This document shows, piece by piece, positions 61,308 to 64,000 of a DNA stretch of 64,000 nucleotides. The notes beneath the pieces are model-generated. The model was not told where the DNA came from, made no database searches, and saw nothing but the letters and a program-made list of their open reading frames with translations. The stretch covers positions 22,657,744-22,721,743 of the forward strand of contig JALJCS010000004.1 of the NCBI GenBank assembly GCA_023055355.1. The letters are read 5' to 3'. The translations under genes and the position numbers were made by a program. Within the stretch, counting starts at the first letter, position 1. Each line of letters begins with the position of its first letter. This stretch comes from Agelaius tricolor. Its lineage: Eukaryota; Chordata; Aves; Passeriformes; Icteridae.

Positions 61308-61313
61308 CCTTGA

Positions 61314-63754
61314 TTTTTGATTAGTCATAGTTTGGATTAGAGACATGCAAAGCTGTATCTGTTGCCAATTGTAGCAATAGTGGTAGCACAAAAAAACCTG
61401 TCACATAGGAAACCTGTCATTTCCATAAATATCAAGCTTGGCTTATGTGACCACTGAGCTTGGGTTCAAGGCATATGTAAATGGCTCTTGTTTGATAACA
61501 TCTCACAGCAATTTTTAAGAGTGTTTGGGATTTCACAGTGTACAAGTCTGTGTGACTATTTACCTAAGGAATATTGGACTGTTTCTGGTGGTACTCCCCA
61601 ACATGCTAAGCAATCCCATTCATGTTGGTCACATGGTCTTAACTGATGTACAAGAAAGTGCAGACATTTTAATTTTCACTTAGCAATTTTTCCATGAATG
61701 GTAATTTTTGCTTTTCAATTTTTGTGAACGTTTTGAAGGTTAATTTTTGGAGAAGTTTTCAATTTTAAAGTTAATACTGTATGTGGTAGGAAAAAACCTG
61801 AAATTAAAATGGTAGTTCCTCAAATATAACTTTATCTCAGAATAAAAATGTGTTGTTCAGTGTGGGTTTTTTCCTGCTTTGGTGATTAATGAAAAAAAGA
61901 AGAACCCAAAGATACATTTGCAACACAAGTAATTACAAAGGGTGCTTGTTCTTATCCAGCTATGAATATTATCACAGTAATATTCTTTTTAAAAATAGCT
62001 TCATGCATGTAAAAATTGTTCTGTATGTGAAAAAAAGCACATCACTTGATAGCATGAAATTAATTAATTCCTCCTATAGTGGAAGTAAGAATTTGACAGT
62101 CCCAGTCTTTCAACTATGAAATATTCAGTAAATTTAAACTACTCTAAATATTCAAAATGCATAAAATATGCTGGAAAAGAAAATACAGTGCTAGTTGTAC
62201 AAAGACCAGCATATGTAAATTTGCTCTAATTGACTGTACATGTCCTGTTACTCAAGGCAGGTAACAGGAACAGCTCAAAATCAATGTAACTTCAAGAAAG
62301 AGTAGTCTGTCCTGACTGTAGAAATTATCTCATTCAGACTTTATTGTGTTAACTTGTGACCATAACAGAACTCAGAGGTGGAAAAAAAAAAACCAACCAG
62401 AATTTATGTGAGCAATAGATCTTTACACAGATTCCCAGACAAGTGGGGGAAATTAGCTTGACTCAGATAGACGCTTTATTAGGAATAAAATGGTTGGGAT
62501 GAAGGTTCATTGTGTTTTGCATCTGCCACCTAATAAAATTTTGTATCCCTCAAGGTTTTCATAAGACCAAGATTCATCACTTCCATCATTTTCAATACTG
62601 AATCCCTGGACACTGAAGTAAGAACTCACAGTGTGACCTGAGTTCAACTGATAAATTCCCTGAGGAATGAGGATGGTTTTTGTTTTAGTCAATCAATTTA
62701 AAACTCGCCTATACTTTAAACTGCACAGGGGGAGGTTTTAGGTTTATCTGGTTTTATTACAGAAGCCATCCTGAGCATTCTGAGCAATACTCTGACTGTT
62801 ATAGTCAGGGGAACAAAATCAGGTCAATGGGAAATTGAATAATATAATAGAATATCCAGTGAAGTCTTATGGGACAGAAGCTCAATAATGATAACTTCAG
62901 TCCTTTTGCACATTCTTTCAGCCTTTGCCTAAATAAAATAAAATAAAATATAAAATAAAAATCATGAATGCTCAACCAACTCCAAACCTTTAGCCTTAAC
63001 TAATACTGTGGCACTTTCCAGGATGGACTTCAAAGTGCCACATCAGCAAACCATACTGTTTTTAAAATCAACCCCAGTGAAGAAGACAAATGCTAAAATC
63101 TATGCTCTCTCATGCTTCATTGTACAATTTCAACACTCAGAACAGATGCTATGAACTTGCCAGTAATTAGTTGAGGAAAGAATTAGCATAATTTTCATTC
63201 TTTTTCTTTAGAGATATAAAAGAATTCTCAGCAATGCCTTACATTTACTAAATGGGAGATTTTGCCATGTAAAAAAAAAAATAAGGAAGAACTCTCTTTC
63301 AGAAAACAGTAATTTTAAACTTGCTTCAAGGAAAAAAAACCAGTATGATGTGAGGAGAACAGTCAAAAATATTACCTAAACACTGTTCATGAAGGGACCA
63401 ATTTTAACCCAAGTTAAGTTAAGTGAGTGACTGAATTTTGTGTTCAGATGCTACACTGAAAAATAAAGCAGCACAGACTGGGAAAGAAGAGTGAACAACA
63501 AAATAGTATCAATAAAACTGTTTCAGAGAAGCATAAACTGAAATTGTTCCTCCTTTCTAGAAATTTCATAAAATTTCAAAATTTTGCCTCTGAGTAAAAA
63601 GTTAAGACCTTTTATCAGGAGCATCTAACAACTATCAAGACTACCTCAGGGATATTTCAGTATGTGAGAGTATAGGGCAAGGCTTTCAAATTCCAAGACA
63701 AAATAAAAATTATTTTGAAACATCTTATTGCTCAGTATTTGATTCACTTAAGGC
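61314..63754. other. AT-rich non-coding stretch
   Basis: No gene or large repeat is recognised. An AAAAT microsatellite lies at 62931-62960 (aaataaaataaaataaaata, then taaaataaaa). The open frames are short and featureless. Confidence 0.55.
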
Positions 63755-64000
63755 TGTATTTAATCTGGCCTCCGTGAAGCCACATTAATTATCTCTAAAA
63801 ACCTCCGTGCCTGCCATATCTGCTTTGACATAACTTCAGGAGCATCTGTTCCATATCTTATCAGGCATTGAGGTGAGGCTGCCTAGTTGATAGTTTCTAG
63901 GGTCCCTCCTTATTACTCTTTTTTAAAATGGGTGCCATTTTTCCGGTCACCAAGAACTTTACCTGACTGCCATGACTTTTCAAATATAGTGGTGAGTGGC
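63755..64000 (-). mobile_element. CR1 LINE fragment running off the window
   Basis: Plus-strand words ctccgtgaagccacattaat, cttcaggagcatctgttcca, tgaggtgaggctgcctag and aaaatgggtgccatttttcc match reverse-complement CR1 ORF2 in the reverse-transcriptase part. The last 40 bases (acctgactgccatgactttt caaatatagtggtgagtggc) closely parallel 32,177-32,220 in the CR1 at 30.8-32.4 kb. The element continues beyond 64,000. Frames are broken in the visible part. Confidence 0.88.

Overview
This 64 kb window looks like gene-free nuclear DNA from a bird, most likely a songbird (passerine). It is AT-rich non-coding sequence carrying mostly old, 5'-truncated CR1 LINEs, solitary long terminal repeats (LTRs) of endogenous retroviruses, and one SINE with an isoleucine-tRNA head and a CR1 tail. 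CR1 3' ends built on the ATTCTATGATTCTGTGA type of tail are the hallmark of reptile and bird genomes. The tRNA-Ile/CR1 SINE resembles the zebra finch TguSINE1 type, and several LTRs have the layout of families known from finches. The species call is an inference from these repeats, recognised from memory without a database search. I found no convincing exon, promoter of a host gene, functional tRNA, rRNA or microRNA; the long open frames are chance frames or lie inside repeats. The window could be intergenic or the inside of a very large intron.

Layout. 1-8.4 kb: AT-rich, no recognised repeat except a perfect hairpin at 3.0 kb. 8.4 and 9.7 kb: two small CR1 3'-end scraps. 9.7-21.3 kb: mainly unassigned, but with a 44-bp near-perfect palindrome at 12.07 kb and hairpins at 17.3, 17.8 and 17.95 kb. 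21.3-24.0 kb: a likely plus-strand solo LTR, then a 16-bp tandem repeat, a 245-bp CpG-rich patch with G-quadruplex motifs on both strands, and a minus-strand LTR. 25.7, 28.6-29.3 and 30.8-32.4 kb: three minus-strand CR1 copies, the last with a decayed reverse transcriptase and an internal CAGAG microsatellite. 32.4-43.4 kb: unassigned AT-rich sequence with simple repeats. 43.4-49.1 kb: the richest cluster, with an ERVL-type LTR (minus) split by the SINE, an ERVK-like solo LTR (plus), a second ERVL-type LTR (plus) and a CR1 (plus). 50.8-51.2 kb: a very old CR1 reverse-transcriptase fragment. 51.2-58.8 kb: unassigned. 58.8-61.3 kb: an old minus-strand CR1 split by a minus-strand LTR, then a solo LTR with a perfect 6-bp target duplication. 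63.75-64.0 kb: another CR1 running off the end.

No genes work together here. What can be read is a history of insertions: old CR1 copies were later cut by LTR elements, LTRs were cut by a SINE, and most proviruses recombined down to single LTRs. Beyond the mobile elements, the most unusual features are the palindromic locus near 12.1 kb, an apparent excess of short perfect hairpins, the isolated CpG/G4 patch at 23.0-23.2 kb and a 23-bp exact direct repeat at 49.9/50.6 kb. I did not find evidence for a new biological system.
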